A stretch of 49,539 nt of DNA, taken from the NCBI GenBank assembly GCA_038145175.1, contig JAYQPE010000008.1:1-49539 (forward strand), given 5' to 3'. Positions 26,015-34,560 of this stretch are shown here, one piece after another. Position numbers and translations under genes: made by a program. Under the pieces are notes generated by a model. It was not told the origin of the DNA. It did not search any database and saw only the letters and a program-made list of their open reading frames with translations. This DNA comes from ATZT02 sp038145175 (lineage in GTDB: Bacteria > Actinomycetota > Actinomycetes > S36-B12 > UBA5976). The first letter of the stretch is position 1, and every line of letters begins with the position of its first letter.

Positions 26015-26833
26015 TTGTATAAACGAATCAGTATTTTCGCGATATTTTTTGTAACATTTGCCTTAACTGCATGTGGTGCATCTAGCACGGATTCTTCAAG
26101 TATGAGTGCAGGTTCTATGCCAATGCCAGGTGCTGAAATTGCAATGGATAACAAAATGGCAACTGCGCCAGATGCTCGTGCCGTAATTAAAACTGCTTCC
26201 CTTGGGGTACGCGTCAAAGATATTCAAAAAGCAGTAGATAACGCAACTTCAATTGCAAAAGAATTTAATGGACAAGTTGATGACTCTTCTATATATAAAA
26301 ATCCTGGAACAAACGAAATTAACGGTGCTAATTTAACTATCCGAGTACCTGCAGATCAATTAGAAAATACTGTCGAAAAATTAAGAACTGTAGGCGAAGT
26401 TGAAAATTATTCACTTTCAAGTTCTGATGTAACTATGCAAAAAGTAGATCTTGAAGCAAGAATTTCTTCTCTTGAAACTTCTATTGCGCGTTTTAAAGAA
26501 TTAATTTCAAGTGCAACAAACGCATCAGATTTGATAGCAGCAGAAAGTGCATTAGCTGAAAGACAAGCTGAATTAGATTCATTAAACGCGCAAATGAAAT
26601 ATTTGAGTCAACAGGTAGATTTGTCTGCAATATATGTTTCCATGTATCTTCCCGAATATCTAAACACCATAAAACCCATTGGATTTGTCCAAGGCCTTGA
26701 AAAGGGTTTCTATGCAATGCTTAATTTTGTTATCAATTTGACATCGATATTTGGCCTAATTCTTCCTTGGGTACTTTTACTTGCTCTTCTTGCTGCAATT
26801 TATAAAGTAGTGCAAAAAGTACGTAGACGTTAA
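26015..26833 (+). CDS. DUF4349 lipoprotein with coiled coil and C-terminal membrane segment
   Basis: 272 residues. The signal peptide ends in FALTACGASS with Cys20, so it is a lipoprotein. A Ser/Met-rich linker leads to a DUF4349 domain (KTASLGVRVKDIQKAVDNA, IRVPADQLENTVEKL) and a predicted coiled coil at about 140-195. A transmembrane helix near the C-terminus (LILPWVLLLALLAAIYKV) is followed by a basic tail KVRRR. It is anchored at both ends, facing the outside. Function of the family is unknown. TTG start with AGGAG 6 nt upstream. Confidence 0.85.
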   Translation: MYKRISIFAIFFVTFALTACGASSTDSSSMSAGSMPMPGAEIAMDNKMATAPDARAVIKTASLGVRVKDIQKAVDNATSIAKEFNGQVDDSSIYKNPGTNEINGANLTIRVPADQLENTVEKLRTVGEVENYSLSSSDVTMQKVDLEARISSLETSIARFKELISSATNASDLIAAESALAERQAELDSLNAQMKYLSQQVDLSAIYVSMYLPEYLNTIKPIGFVQGLEKGFYAMLNFVINLTSIFGLILPWVLLLALLAAIYKVVQKVRRR

Positions 26834-26859
26834 TTATTTAATTTAAATATAATTAAATA
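26824..26859 (+). promoter_or_regulatory. Leaderless promoter of the PfkB kinase at 26860
   Basis: TAGACG (26824-26829), 18-nt spacer, consensus TATAAT (26848-26853), then 6 nt to the ATG at 26860. No SD is present. The -35 overlaps the end of the preceding gene. Confidence 0.65.
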
Positions 26860-27798
26860 ATGACTTCTAAAATCCTTGTCATCGGTGAAGCCTTAATTGA
26901 TGTAGTTCACTCCCCCAATGGAGAAGTTCAAAATATTGTTGGTGGATCTCCTGCAAACACTGCCGTTGCCTTATCAAGACTAGGTATAAACACATTCATG
27001 AAGTCTAGAACCTCAACAGATGAATTTGGCGAAATTATTAGGAAATACTTAGAAAATGAAAATGTGAATTTAAGTGATGGAGTGATTGTAAAAGAACCTT
27101 CAACTGTTATAAAAGCATTTATTCAAAAAGATAGATCAGCAAAATATGAAGCTAATTTAATTGGCGCTTCAGATTTTGGGTGGACTAGTAAAGAACTAAA
27201 TTTTGATGAAAGTGATTTTACATTTGTCCATTTAGGTTCCCTGACTTCTTATGTAGAACCAGGTGCATTTGAAGTTGAGAAATGGTTTACCAAATTACGT
27301 GAAGAAACTAATTTGTTACTTAGTTTCGATCCAAACATTAGACATCCTTTGGATGGACAAAAGACAATTGATGTAAGGAATAGAGCTACAAGACTTTGTT
27401 TGATATCACATATTGTTAAAGCAAGTGATGAAGATTTTGAATGGATATTTGAATCTAAAAACTTCAAAACTCATGCAGAAAAGCTAATAGATAATGGTAC
27501 TGAAATTGTAATTATTACCAAAGGAAAAAATGGTGCTTGGGTATTAACAAAAGAAAAAAATGAATTAGAAATAGCGGCCAAAGACGTTACGGTAATAGAC
27601 ACAATTGGTGCTGGCGACACTTTTTCAGCAGCTTTTCTTGCGCAATTAATTGAGAAAGGTGCAACTTCAGTTGAAAAGTTAAAGTCCCTGAAAAATACTG
27701 AATTAGAAGTTATGCTTCAAAATTGTGCTCATGCTTCAGGAATAACTTGTTCAAGACAAGGGGCCAATCCCCCGTATCGAAGTGAAGTTAATTGGTAA
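26860..27798 (+). CDS. PfkB-family sugar kinase, fructokinase-like
   Basis: 312 residues. Signature 1 is GGSPANTAVALSRLG and signature 2 is DTIGAGDTFSAAF with the catalytic Asp. The N-terminus (ILVIGEALIDVV) and overall pattern are like the ScrK/CscK fructokinases. It phosphorylates a ketose or related sugar with ATP. No sugar transporter or sucrase lies alongside, so the substrate is not settled. It has its own leaderless promoter. Confidence 0.82.
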   Translation: MTSKILVIGEALIDVVHSPNGEVQNIVGGSPANTAVALSRLGINTFMKSRTSTDEFGEIIRKYLENENVNLSDGVIVKEPSTVIKAFIQKDRSAKYEANLIGASDFGWTSKELNFDESDFTFVHLGSLTSYVEPGAFEVEKWFTKLREETNLLLSFDPNIRHPLDGQKTIDVRNRATRLCLISHIVKASDEDFEWIFESKNFKTHAEKLIDNGTEIVIITKGKNGAWVLTKEKNELEIAAKDVTVIDTIGAGDTFSAAFLAQLIEKGATSVEKLKSLKNTELEVMLQNCAHASGITCSRQGANPPYRSEVNW

Positions 27799-27800
27799 CA

Positions 27801-27814
27801 TCTAGTCACCTAGA
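27801..27814. promoter_or_regulatory. Inverted repeat TCTAG-TCAC-CTAGA before bioY
   Basis: Perfect 5-bp arms directly upstream of the SD AAAAGGA (27814-27820) of the bioY gene. It is a possible operator or a weak hairpin and does not match the BirA, BioR or BioQ sites known to me. Confidence 0.3.
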
Positions 27815-27826
27815 AAAGGAATTATT

Positions 27827-28405
27827 TTGAGCACAACAATTTCTTCACCATATGTAATCGATTCTATTTGGGAAAAATCCAAAAGTTCTACCTACGTTCA
27901 AGTTGGTGCTTTGACACTTTTAACAATCGTGAGTGCTCAAGTTGTTATTCCTCTTCCTTTTACCCCTGTACCAATGACGCTTCAAACTTTTGCAATTTTG
28001 TTTGGTGCAGCTGCAATTGGTCCATATAAATCAACCGCGGCACAATTCATTTACTTACTTATTGCAGCCATTGGATTTCCAGTTTTAGCATCCGATAAAG
28101 GTGGAGTTGAAGCACTTTTTGGCGCAACGGCAGGTTACCTATTTGCATTTTTAGTTTCAAGTTATGTGGTTGGACTCGTAGCAAAACAATTATCAACCCG
28201 TAAATTTATTAATGTCTTTGTTGGTTTTTTTCTAGGAACATTTCTAATCTATTTTTTTGGTGCTACTTGGTTAGCTTTCTATACAGGTAATGGATTAGCT
28301 TATGGAATTTCAAAAGGAGTATTACCTTTTATCCTGGGCGATATCGTAAAAGCGCTACTGGCTGCTTCTTTACTTCCAGTAACTTGGAAACTAATTAAAA
28401 AGTAA
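27827..28405 (+). CDS. bioY: Biotin transporter S component
   Basis: 192 residues with about six hydrophobic segments. Family marks are PLPFTPVPMTLQTFAILF and the GALLG-like region, with YLLIAAIGFPVLASDKGG following. BioY is the biotin-binding membrane subunit of ECF importers and can work with shared ECF modules; no ecfA/ecfT is present here. TTG start with SD AAAAGGA 6 nt upstream. The next gene overlaps its stop (TAATG). Confidence 0.92.
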   Translation: MSTTISSPYVIDSIWEKSKSSTYVQVGALTLLTIVSAQVVIPLPFTPVPMTLQTFAILFGAAAIGPYKSTAAQFIYLLIAAIGFPVLASDKGGVEALFGATAGYLFAFLVSSYVVGLVAKQLSTRKFINVFVGFFLGTFLIYFFGATWLAFYTGNGLAYGISKGVLPFILGDIVKALLAASLLPVTWKLIKK

Positions 28406-29148
28406 TGGAATTATTGCTTGCACTTTTTGCAGGAATGGCAAGTGGTTTCTTAAATGTCGTTGCAGGTGGTGGAACTCTAATTGTTTTTCCAACTCTTGTA
28501 GCGCTAGGGCTTTCACCACTAGTTGCAAACGTAACTGCTGCGGTAGGAGTTTTTCCAGGATCTCTTGCTGGAAGTTGGACTTACAGAAAATTATTACTAG
28601 AAAATAAAAAATTAGCACTTCTTTCAATAATTTTCATGCCTTTATTTTCTTTTTTTGGTGCTTTGCTATTGCTTCAATTACCAGAAAAGAATTTTGAATT
28701 TATTGTGCCTTTCTTGATCGGCACTGCTGGTCTATTAGTGGCAATCCAGCCATTTGTGTACAAATTATTTCCTAAACAAAGTAAAAATGTATCTCTTAAA
28801 TTAGTTATTCCAGGCTTTATTATTTCAGGCATTTATGTCGGCTACTTTGGAGCTGGCACTGGAGTAATTCTTTTAGCAATTTATGGTTTAGCAGGATTAG
28901 CAAATATTCAGCAAGCAAATGGTTTAAAGAATCTTGGATCTGGAGCTGGTAATGCCATAGCCGCTTTTATTTTCATTCTTTCAGGTTTGGTTGTTTGGAA
29001 ATTTGCACTTGCAGTAGCACTTGGTTCAATTATTGGAGGAATTTTGGGAGGTAGAATAGCTCAAAAATTAGATGCTTCGATTTTTAGACTTATTATTTTG
29101 ATTATTGCAGCAATTGCTGCAATTTATTTGTTCATTCAAACTAACTAA
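28405..29148 (+). CDS. TSUP-family permease (TauE/SafE-like)
   Basis: 247 residues, about 8 hydrophobic segments. Family pattern at the N-terminus: FAGMASGFLNVVAGGGTLIVFPTLVALGL, repeated in the second half as YVGYFGAGTGVILLAIYGLAG. These proteins move sulfite, sulfonates or organic acids. The specific substrate is unknown. Coupled to bioY by an overlapping start; the stop overlaps the convergent gene by 4 nt. Confidence 0.88.
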   Translation: MELLLALFAGMASGFLNVVAGGGTLIVFPTLVALGLSPLVANVTAAVGVFPGSLAGSWTYRKLLLENKKLALLSIIFMPLFSFFGALLLLQLPEKNFEFIVPFLIGTAGLLVAIQPFVYKLFPKQSKNVSLKLVIPGFIISGIYVGYFGAGTGVILLAIYGLAGLANIQQANGLKNLGSGAGNAIAAFIFILSGLVVWKFALAVALGSIIGGILGGRIAQKLDASIFRLIILIIAAIAAIYLFIQTN

Positions 29149-29975
29149 ATACCAAAGAATCGCCCAACCTGCCAACCCATTTGTTCGATTAGATTAATTG
29201 CATCAATTCTTAAATACCATAGATTTTTAAAACCTTTGATTCCATAATGTGCTCCTTGTTCAAATCCACCGATTAAACCTTCGAGTGCTGGATATTTAGA
29301 GTTATTGATTTTGATTCTGAACTCCTCCATGCTGTGAAAAATTACTTCTTTAGAAGCTTCAACTCTTTCGCCAAAGAGATTTAAGACATTTGATACTTGT
29401 AAATCTATTTCAGGAAAACCAAGTCTTTTGTTTAATTCTTTTATGACTTCTCGTGAAGTTCTTTCGTTTGCAAATAGGAAAAGAGCTATTGCTAAAGGAA
29501 CTATTTGATTTGCTTTCAAATTTGTCAGATAGTTTTGATTTCTTCTCTTTACTTTCCATAAAGGATGATTCTTCATAAAATTAGAACAACTATTATTTAA
29601 ATTTTCTTTTTCCTCATAAAATAATCTGGGATTATTCACAACATAATTCCATTCATTACTTGCTTTAAGAAGACAGTTTGAAATCTCAGGAATACTTAAT
29701 TTTTTACTTTGCCTTGCACTAAGAATTAATGCATCAATGGCAAATAAAACCAATTGAAAGTTATGACTTACTAATGAATCGTGAGGAGGGGCTGTGATGC
29801 CTTTAGCTCCATAAAGATTAATAATTTCTTCTTTACTCTTTCCCTGTAAACAACTACCCATCACATCACCAATCGCAGAACCCATTAGAGCACCTAAGAT
29901 TCGATCTTGTTTTGAATTTGGCACAGGTTTAGTCCGAAATAATGATCTTGCTAAATTCGGACTTTGGTAACTCAT
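29145..29975 (-). CDS. Degenerate ADP-ribosylglycohydrolase-family protein
   Basis: 276 residues. The N-terminal hallmark DRILGALMGSAIGDVMG (residues 24-40) is clear. The metal-binding TDDT motif, expected about 33 residues later, reads SHNF (residues 70-73 of the ATG form) within SHNFQLVLFAIDAL. The C-terminal GGDTDT block is not found either; that region reads GLIGGFEQGAHYG. Hydrolase activity therefore looks lost while the fold seems kept. I chose the ATG at 29975 because AAAGGTGG precedes it by 5 nt; a GTG at 29984 would add three residues. The role is unknown; a binding protein for ADP-ribose or a partner is possible. Confidence 0.7.
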   Translation of the reverse strand: MSYQSPNLARSLFRTKPVPNSKQDRILGALMGSAIGDVMGSCLQGKSKEEIINLYGAKGITAPPHDSLVSHNFQLVLFAIDALILSARQSKKLSIPEISNCLLKASNEWNYVVNNPRLFYEEKENLNNSCSNFMKNHPLWKVKRRNQNYLTNLKANQIVPLAIALFLFANERTSREVIKELNKRLGFPEIDLQVSNVLNLFGERVEASKEVIFHSMEEFRIKINNSKYPALEGLIGGFEQGAHYGIKGFKNLWYLRIDAINLIEQMGWQVGRFFGI

Positions 29976-30067
29976 ACGAACCACCTTTAATTACCCAATA
30001 ATAAAAGATGTTTTAAATAATTTAAATTAATAAATCAAAGTAAGTACCTAATTTGGTATGTCTGAAT

Positions 30068-30928
30068 TTAAACTAAAGACAATATCCCTGCGGCTATAAA
30101 TGCAAAACTAATTCCAAGATATTGAATTAGTCTTAGTTTTTCTCCCAAAAATGCCGCAGCCAAAATCACTGTTGCTGCAGGATATAAAGAGGCAATAACA
30201 GCATTTATTGAAACAGTTCCTTGATAAGCCGCAATTACAAAAACCGCATTAGCGCTTGCATCTAATGCCCCTGATATTAAAACTAGAGACAACATTTTTG
30301 AGTCATATCCAGTTTTTAGTTTTTCTTTAATTTTGGCAAAGAAGAAAATAATGACTAAAACAGAAGATGTGGCTCTTGCAATTACTAAAGTCCACATTCC
30401 ATTTGCTTCAGAAGAAAAACCAACAATAGAAAGAAATGTCCCTATTAATAGTCCTGAAAGTATTGCTAAAACTAAGCCTTTTCCACTAACAATTAATTTA
30501 CTTCCCGTTGGCGAAGTCTCAAGACTTACTAAGAAAACAGAAATAATTGCTAGTGCAATACCAATCCAAGCAAGCCAAGTTAAATTTTCGCCAAAAAATA
30601 TGCCTGCAATTATTGGAATCATTGTTGAAGCTGCTGCCGTTACCGGACTCATAACCCCCATGGGTCCAATGGCAAGAGCGACATATAAAAATCCCATCGC
30701 CAAAATTCCAACTACTCCCGCGATAAGTCCTAAATAAATTGCTTGATCAGAAATAGTTCCGGGCAACATGAAAGCATAGACAAGTAAAAAGAAAAATCCA
30801 GCTGGATAAGACAAAACTAATACTTTGACTGCAGAAATTTTTTTACTTACAAAACCGCCAAAAAAATCTGCAGTTCCCCACATCAAACTCGAGATAAGTG
30901 CTAAAAATGCAGACATAAAGTAAAACAT
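30068..30928 (-). CDS. EamA/DMT-superfamily transporter
   Basis: About 286 residues with ten hydrophobic segments in two EamA repeats (first LISSLMWGTADFFGGF, second LVISGALDASANAVFVIAAYQG; EKLRLIQYLGISFAF at the end). It is a probable exporter or importer of small metabolites. The start is uncertain: TTG at 30946, ATG at 30928 or ATG at 30916 are in frame and none has an SD. The first membrane helix begins right after 30916. Divergent from the next gene with only about 10-30 bp between. Confidence 0.83.
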   Translation of the reverse strand: MFYFMSAFLALISSLMWGTADFFGGFVSKKISAVKVLVLSYPAGFFFLLVYAFMLPGTISDQAIYLGLIAGVVGILAMGFLYVALAIGPMGVMSPVTAAASTMIPIIAGIFFGENLTWLAWIGIALAIISVFLVSLETSPTGSKLIVSGKGLVLAILSGLLIGTFLSIVGFSSEANGMWTLVIARATSSVLVIIFFFAKIKEKLKTGYDSKMLSLVLISGALDASANAVFVIAAYQGTVSINAVIASLYPAATVILAAAFLGEKLRLIQYLGISFAFIAAGILSLV

Positions 30929-30955
30929 ATCAGTTATATCTGGCAAAGTATCTAT

Positions 30956-31420
30956 ATGGCTTTAACTTTGATGCAAAACTTTAAAAGCAATCTTGATTTG
31001 AATCAATTAAAATCGGTCATTCAAAATGATTCTTTTCAAAAACAAAGATTTAATGATTTAAAAGGCATAAGTTATGAATTTTTGAAAGAAAATTCAAGTA
31101 TCAAAATTAAAAAAATTTTAGAACTTGAGCTTGCTGCAAATGTCTCAGCAATGGTGTCAAATCCATTTGAAATATTTGAAACATGGAACTTAGAAGATGA
31201 AAATAATATATTTCTTATAGTTGAAATACCTAAAGTGCAGACTAAAATTCAAACTGAAATTATAAAAAATAATCAAAATATGTTCGAAGTTAAATCAATT
31301 ATAACTTCAATGGTTTTTATGATGGGAAGTTTTGTTGAAGAACATGTTGCTAAAATTTGGAAGAAAATGATAGAAAAAGATTTAGAACTTTTACTTAAGT
31401 GGTCGATTAATCAAATTTAG
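30956..31420 (+). CDS. Small unknown protein, possibly DUF2505/START-like
   Basis: 154 residues, soluble, no signal peptide. Pattern: QNFKSNLDLNQLKSVI near the start, a run of beta strands, then a long amphipathic C-terminal helix (EEHVAKIWKKMIEKDLELLLKW). This helix-grip arrangement and the length resemble actinobacterial DUF2505 proteins, but the similarity is weak and I do not recognise it with certainty. It overlaps the convergent HAD gene by 14 nt at the 3' end. Codon use is like the neighbours, so it is likely real. Confidence 0.6.
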   Translation: MALTLMQNFKSNLDLNQLKSVIQNDSFQKQRFNDLKGISYEFLKENSSIKIKKILELELAANVSAMVSNPFEIFETWNLEDENNIFLIVEIPKVQTKIQTEIIKNNQNMFEVKSIITSMVFMMGSFVEEHVAKIWKKMIEKDLELLLKWSINQI

Positions 31421-32066
31421 TGTTAAAAATAGATTCTAATTCAAGTTTGGTATTTTCATAATCAACGTGTAAAACTCCTATCATTCCCAATTCACTTGCA
31501 CCTTTAATGTTATGAACTAAATCATCTACAAATACAGATTCTTCTGGATTAACTTTTAATAAATCTAAGGTGTAGTGAAATATTTCAGGATCAGGCTTTC
31601 TCATCCTCACCTCTCCAGAAATCACAACCTCATCAAACATTTCATCCCAACCATCACGAGGGTAATTATTTCCCCATGAATTAGAAAGTAAAGCAGTTTT
31701 ATATCCCATTTTTTTAGCTCTGTGAACTAAACCATTCATATCTGGAGCATGCTCAAAAAAATCAAACATTCTTGAAAGCAAGCCTTCTCGTTCAACTTCT
31801 ATGTTTCCTAGTGTTTTTAAAGCGTGCGTTAATTCTTTTTCGAAATCTGGAACATTCATTTCACCTTTTTCCAGGGCATGAATTGGATTAATTCTTAATT
31901 CTTTTTCAGCTTCAGGCCCTAACCAGTCATTAAATACTTTGTAATAAGTTTGAAGATCAATATTTTCTTGTTTAGTCCAATTAGTCAACATATGATCAAG
32001 GCCATTTGTTAAAACGCCACCCCAGTCAACGATTAAAGCTTTTGGCAAAATGAGGTGATTAGACAT
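31407..32066 (-). CDS. HAD-superfamily hydrolase (subfamily IA)
   Basis: 219 residues. Motif I is VDWGGVLTNG, where the usual DxD is D-W-G-G as in many class IA members with a substituted second Asp. Motif II is ALLSNSWGN, then Lys in RKPDPEIFHY and motif IV FVDDLVHNI. It is a phosphatase- or dehalogenase-like enzyme of unknown substrate. Located 17 nt after the CpaE-like gene, so probably cotranscribed. Confidence 0.8.
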   Translation of the reverse strand: MSNHLILPKALIVDWGGVLTNGLDHMLTNWTKQENIDLQTYYKVFNDWLGPEAEKELRINPIHALEKGEMNVPDFEKELTHALKTLGNIEVEREGLLSRMFDFFEHAPDMNGLVHRAKKMGYKTALLSNSWGNNYPRDGWDEMFDEVVISGEVRMRKPDPEIFHYTLDLLKVNPEESVFVDDLVHNIKGASELGMIGVLHVDYENTKLELESIFNTKFD

Positions 32067-32083
32067 AAGTACTACCTTAGCGC

Positions 32084-33310
32084 CTAACTTGCAGATCTTA
32101 GTTTTTTTACACCTTTGGTGACTAGAAAATTTTCATTAATTAAATTATTTGTTAATTGATTAAATGAATTAGTAATTTCCTTATTTTCCTTATAAACAAC
32201 TTCTTGAGCCTTCAACCAATACTTTGCAAAAAGTTCTATATCTTCTTCGACAATGAATATATTTTCAATTTTTGTCCAACGTAGCAAAATATCATTAACC
32301 AAATTTTCGTATTTTTTTCCTAAATAAACTGGGTTAACTCTGTTCAAAACAATATATGGATCCAAAAGGTTAAACTCTTTCAGAACTTCTAGATTTTCAT
32401 TACATCTTATAAGTGAGAGTGGATTAGCCTGCATGACATAAACTATGTGGCTTGATAACTCCAAAATTTTTGGAACATGATCAAATCGCTTGAAAATTCC
32501 TTGATCAAATTTATCTTTATCAATTTGATCAGGTAAAACTGAACTTAAATCACAAACAATATGGGCATAATTTTGGCTAGCATAATTTAGGACTTCGATG
32601 AGTCCTGTTGTTCGTAATTCTAACCATCTTTTTGCATTTGAAATTCCTGTAATTACGTGTAAATTTTTTGATACTTCAAAAATATTTTTATCAAAGTTTG
32701 ATTTTGATAATTTTCCATATATAGCATCGTGAATAACTGATGAAATTCCAGGTATCTCACTTAATAGACTTAAACTAGAAGCAATTGAAGGTGCTATCGC
32801 ATCTAGGTCAATTAACAATGTAGGTCGATTAGTTTTTGCCAAACAAAAAGCAGTATTTATGGCAACACTAGTTCTTCCTGGTGCTCCTGGATTACCCCAG
32901 ATAGAAATTAGACCTGGAATTGTGAATTCACTAGTTATGGTTTCTTCTTTAGTTTCTATTAAATTAAATAATTGAAGAGCTGAACTTTCTACATCCTTAA
33001 AATTTATTCCTTGAGTAAACTTAATTCCGAGATTTTTAAGTTTTTCAAATTGATCTAAGTCGTCCGCTAAGTACACACCAATAACTTTTAAATTATTTTG
33101 GCTAATATGTTTTATAGTCTCTAAATTTAATAACGCAAAATCGGCACTTATTATAATTGTTACTGATTTATTTGTTTGTATGCTTGAGATTAAATCAATT
33201 GCATCCACACATCTTCTTTTTATAATCAAGTTACTTTGATCATTTAAGTTACTAATCAATTCCAATTGCCAAGTTTGATCATTTAACCCTAGAATTATTT
33301 CAGTTTTCAA
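32084..33310 (-). CDS. CpaE/TadZ-like P-loop protein with arginine in the Walker A position
   Basis: 408 residues. The N-terminal part (about 1-125) resembles a receiver-like domain, then a MinD/ParA-type ATPase domain. The P-loop WGNPGAPGRTS (138-148) has Arg146 where the catalytic Lys is expected; the downstream LLIDLDA corresponds to Walker A' and VCDLSS to Walker B. From memory, actinobacterial relatives share the GAPGRTT form. CpaE/TadZ proteins position Tad pili, but no TadA/B/C or pilin genes are nearby. The TTG start overlaps the SAF gene end by 11 nt, so the two are translationally coupled. Confidence 0.75.
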   Translation of the reverse strand: MKTEIILGLNDQTWQLELISNLNDQSNLIIKRRCVDAIDLISSIQTNKSVTIIISADFALLNLETIKHISQNNLKVIGVYLADDLDQFEKLKNLGIKFTQGINFKDVESSALQLFNLIETKEETITSEFTIPGLISIWGNPGAPGRTSVAINTAFCLAKTNRPTLLIDLDAIAPSIASSLSLLSEIPGISSVIHDAIYGKLSKSNFDKNIFEVSKNLHVITGISNAKRWLELRTTGLIEVLNYASQNYAHIVCDLSSVLPDQIDKDKFDQGIFKRFDHVPKILELSSHIVYVMQANPLSLIRCNENLEVLKEFNLLDPYIVLNRVNPVYLGKKYENLVNDILLRWTKIENIFIVEEDIELFAKYWLKAQEVVYKENKEITNSFNQLTNNLINENFLVTKGVKKLRSAS

Positions 33311-33890
33311 TTTGCACTAGATCCATTCCTTCAGTTCTTGATGATTTAATTAAATTTGCAACCATATCTTGAGGAATTGCCACCACGACAGTTGAAACGC
33401 CTCCGAAATTGGTATTTAAATCATCAACCCAGACGACTGAAATCTTGGGAATTAATAATGTAGAGGAATTTGTCAAAGAATCACTGAACCAAATATCAAC
33501 TTCATCATTTATTTTTAAAGTTGGTGGCAGATGTCCATTAGGGATTTTTAGTGAAACATTGCGATAATTTGTAGACCTTTCAACAAAAAGGGTTGCAATA
33601 ACTTCATTGTTATTTACAGCTTTTTTAGTAAATAAACCTATTGGGCTTTGATCTTGTTGCATATAGACATTACTTACCTGTCCAAGATCTAGTGCTTGAA
33701 GTTCTACATCGTTTTCAGTGATAATTTGACCCAAAGGTATGGATTTTGTGGCAACCCAAAAATTAGTCCTTTTTTTAGCATTTTCTGCTGAAATATAGAA
33801 ACTTGTAACTGTAAAGATAAAAACTAGAAAAGCTAAGGCTACATAAATTATTCGATGATTTTTTAACGTCAAACTTTTAGATTTTTTCAT
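33300..33890 (-). CDS. SAF-domain protein (CpaB/RcpC-like), membrane anchored
   Basis: 196 residues. A transmembrane segment spans about 13-34 (IIYVALAFLVFIFTVTSFYI), followed by an outward SAF domain starting WVATKSIPLGQIITENDVELQALD, with the segment LPPTLKINDEVDIWF further on. CpaB-type SAF proteins are periplasmic/outer parts of Tad pilus machines, but here only CpaB- and CpaE-like genes occur. Spacing to the upstream unknown gene is 11 bp. Confidence 0.78.
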   Translation of the reverse strand: MKKSKSLTLKNHRIIYVALAFLVFIFTVTSFYISAENAKKRTNFWVATKSIPLGQIITENDVELQALDLGQVSNVYMQQDQSPIGLFTKKAVNNNEVIATLFVERSTNYRNVSLKIPNGHLPPTLKINDEVDIWFSDSLTNSSTLLIPKISVVWVDDLNTNFGGVSTVVVAIPQDMVANLIKSSRTEGMDLVQIEN

Positions 33891-33901
33891 GACCTTAAAA
33901 T

Positions 33902-34426
33902 CTAAATTTCACTTCTATATTTAACCCATGTAATTATGTTTGTTTGTAAAGATAATGACCCATTATTAGTCATTAAATCAAAGTGATCATTGAAGAAATT
34001 TGCTAAAATTCCCTGCACCTGTTGTTGATTCATCATTTTGATTTGAACTATCACTTTTCTTAGCATTAAATCTCTCAAACTTGATTTTATATTCCACTTT
34101 TCCTCAAAACGTGTTAATTTTGAATTTAAGCTACAAAGTTCTTCTACTCCCAATAATTGATTTATTCTAATTAAATATCTAAATTCAAGTTCTTCCAATA
34201 ACACAAATTCTGTACATATTTCAATTATTTTGGCATAAATATTTGCATCAACTAGGTAAAACTTTTTGAACTGGCCAACATGTGCCTTTAATCTATTGAC
34301 TAAAGTAATCTGATTTAATTCAGTCCTAGTCTGGGATTCAAATAAAGAATCATCTTTGTGTAATAAGTATGAATGGGCTTGTATTTCTAAATTTCTTTCT
34401 AGTTCATTTAAATACTTGTAATTCAT
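33902..34426 (-). CDS. Unknown protein upstream of the SAF gene
   Basis: 174 residues from the ATG at 34426; a TTG at 34486 would extend it by 20 residues, but TAGAAT, a likely -10, lies inside that extension. Leucine- and charge-rich, mostly helical, no membrane segment or signal peptide and no motif that I recognise. First gene of the apparent SAF-CpaE-HAD operon. Actinobacteria often have small DNA-binding or adaptor genes at this place, but nothing here shows such a function. Confidence 0.6.
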   Translation of the reverse strand: MNYKYLNELERNLEIQAHSYLLHKDDSLFESQTRTELNQITLVNRLKAHVGQFKKFYLVDANIYAKIIEICTEFVLLEELEFRYLIRINQLLGVEELCSLNSKLTRFEEKWNIKSSLRDLMLRKVIVQIKMMNQQQVQGILANFFNDHFDLMTNNGSLSLQTNIITWVKYRSEI

Positions 34427-34560
34427 TAAAGTATTTTTACTCAATAACCAAGTTACTGCTAGTAAATTGGGGCAAATTCTACCCAACTAAATTTAAATTA
34501 CTTATTGACATCTTGTTAAAAATAATTCATTCTACTATCTCACATATTTAAGGAGTAAAT

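Noticed and set aside
27801..27814. Biotin-responsive operator at bioY
   Set aside because: The inverted repeat does not match the BirA, BioR or BioQ sites known to me, so it is kept only as an unassigned repeat.
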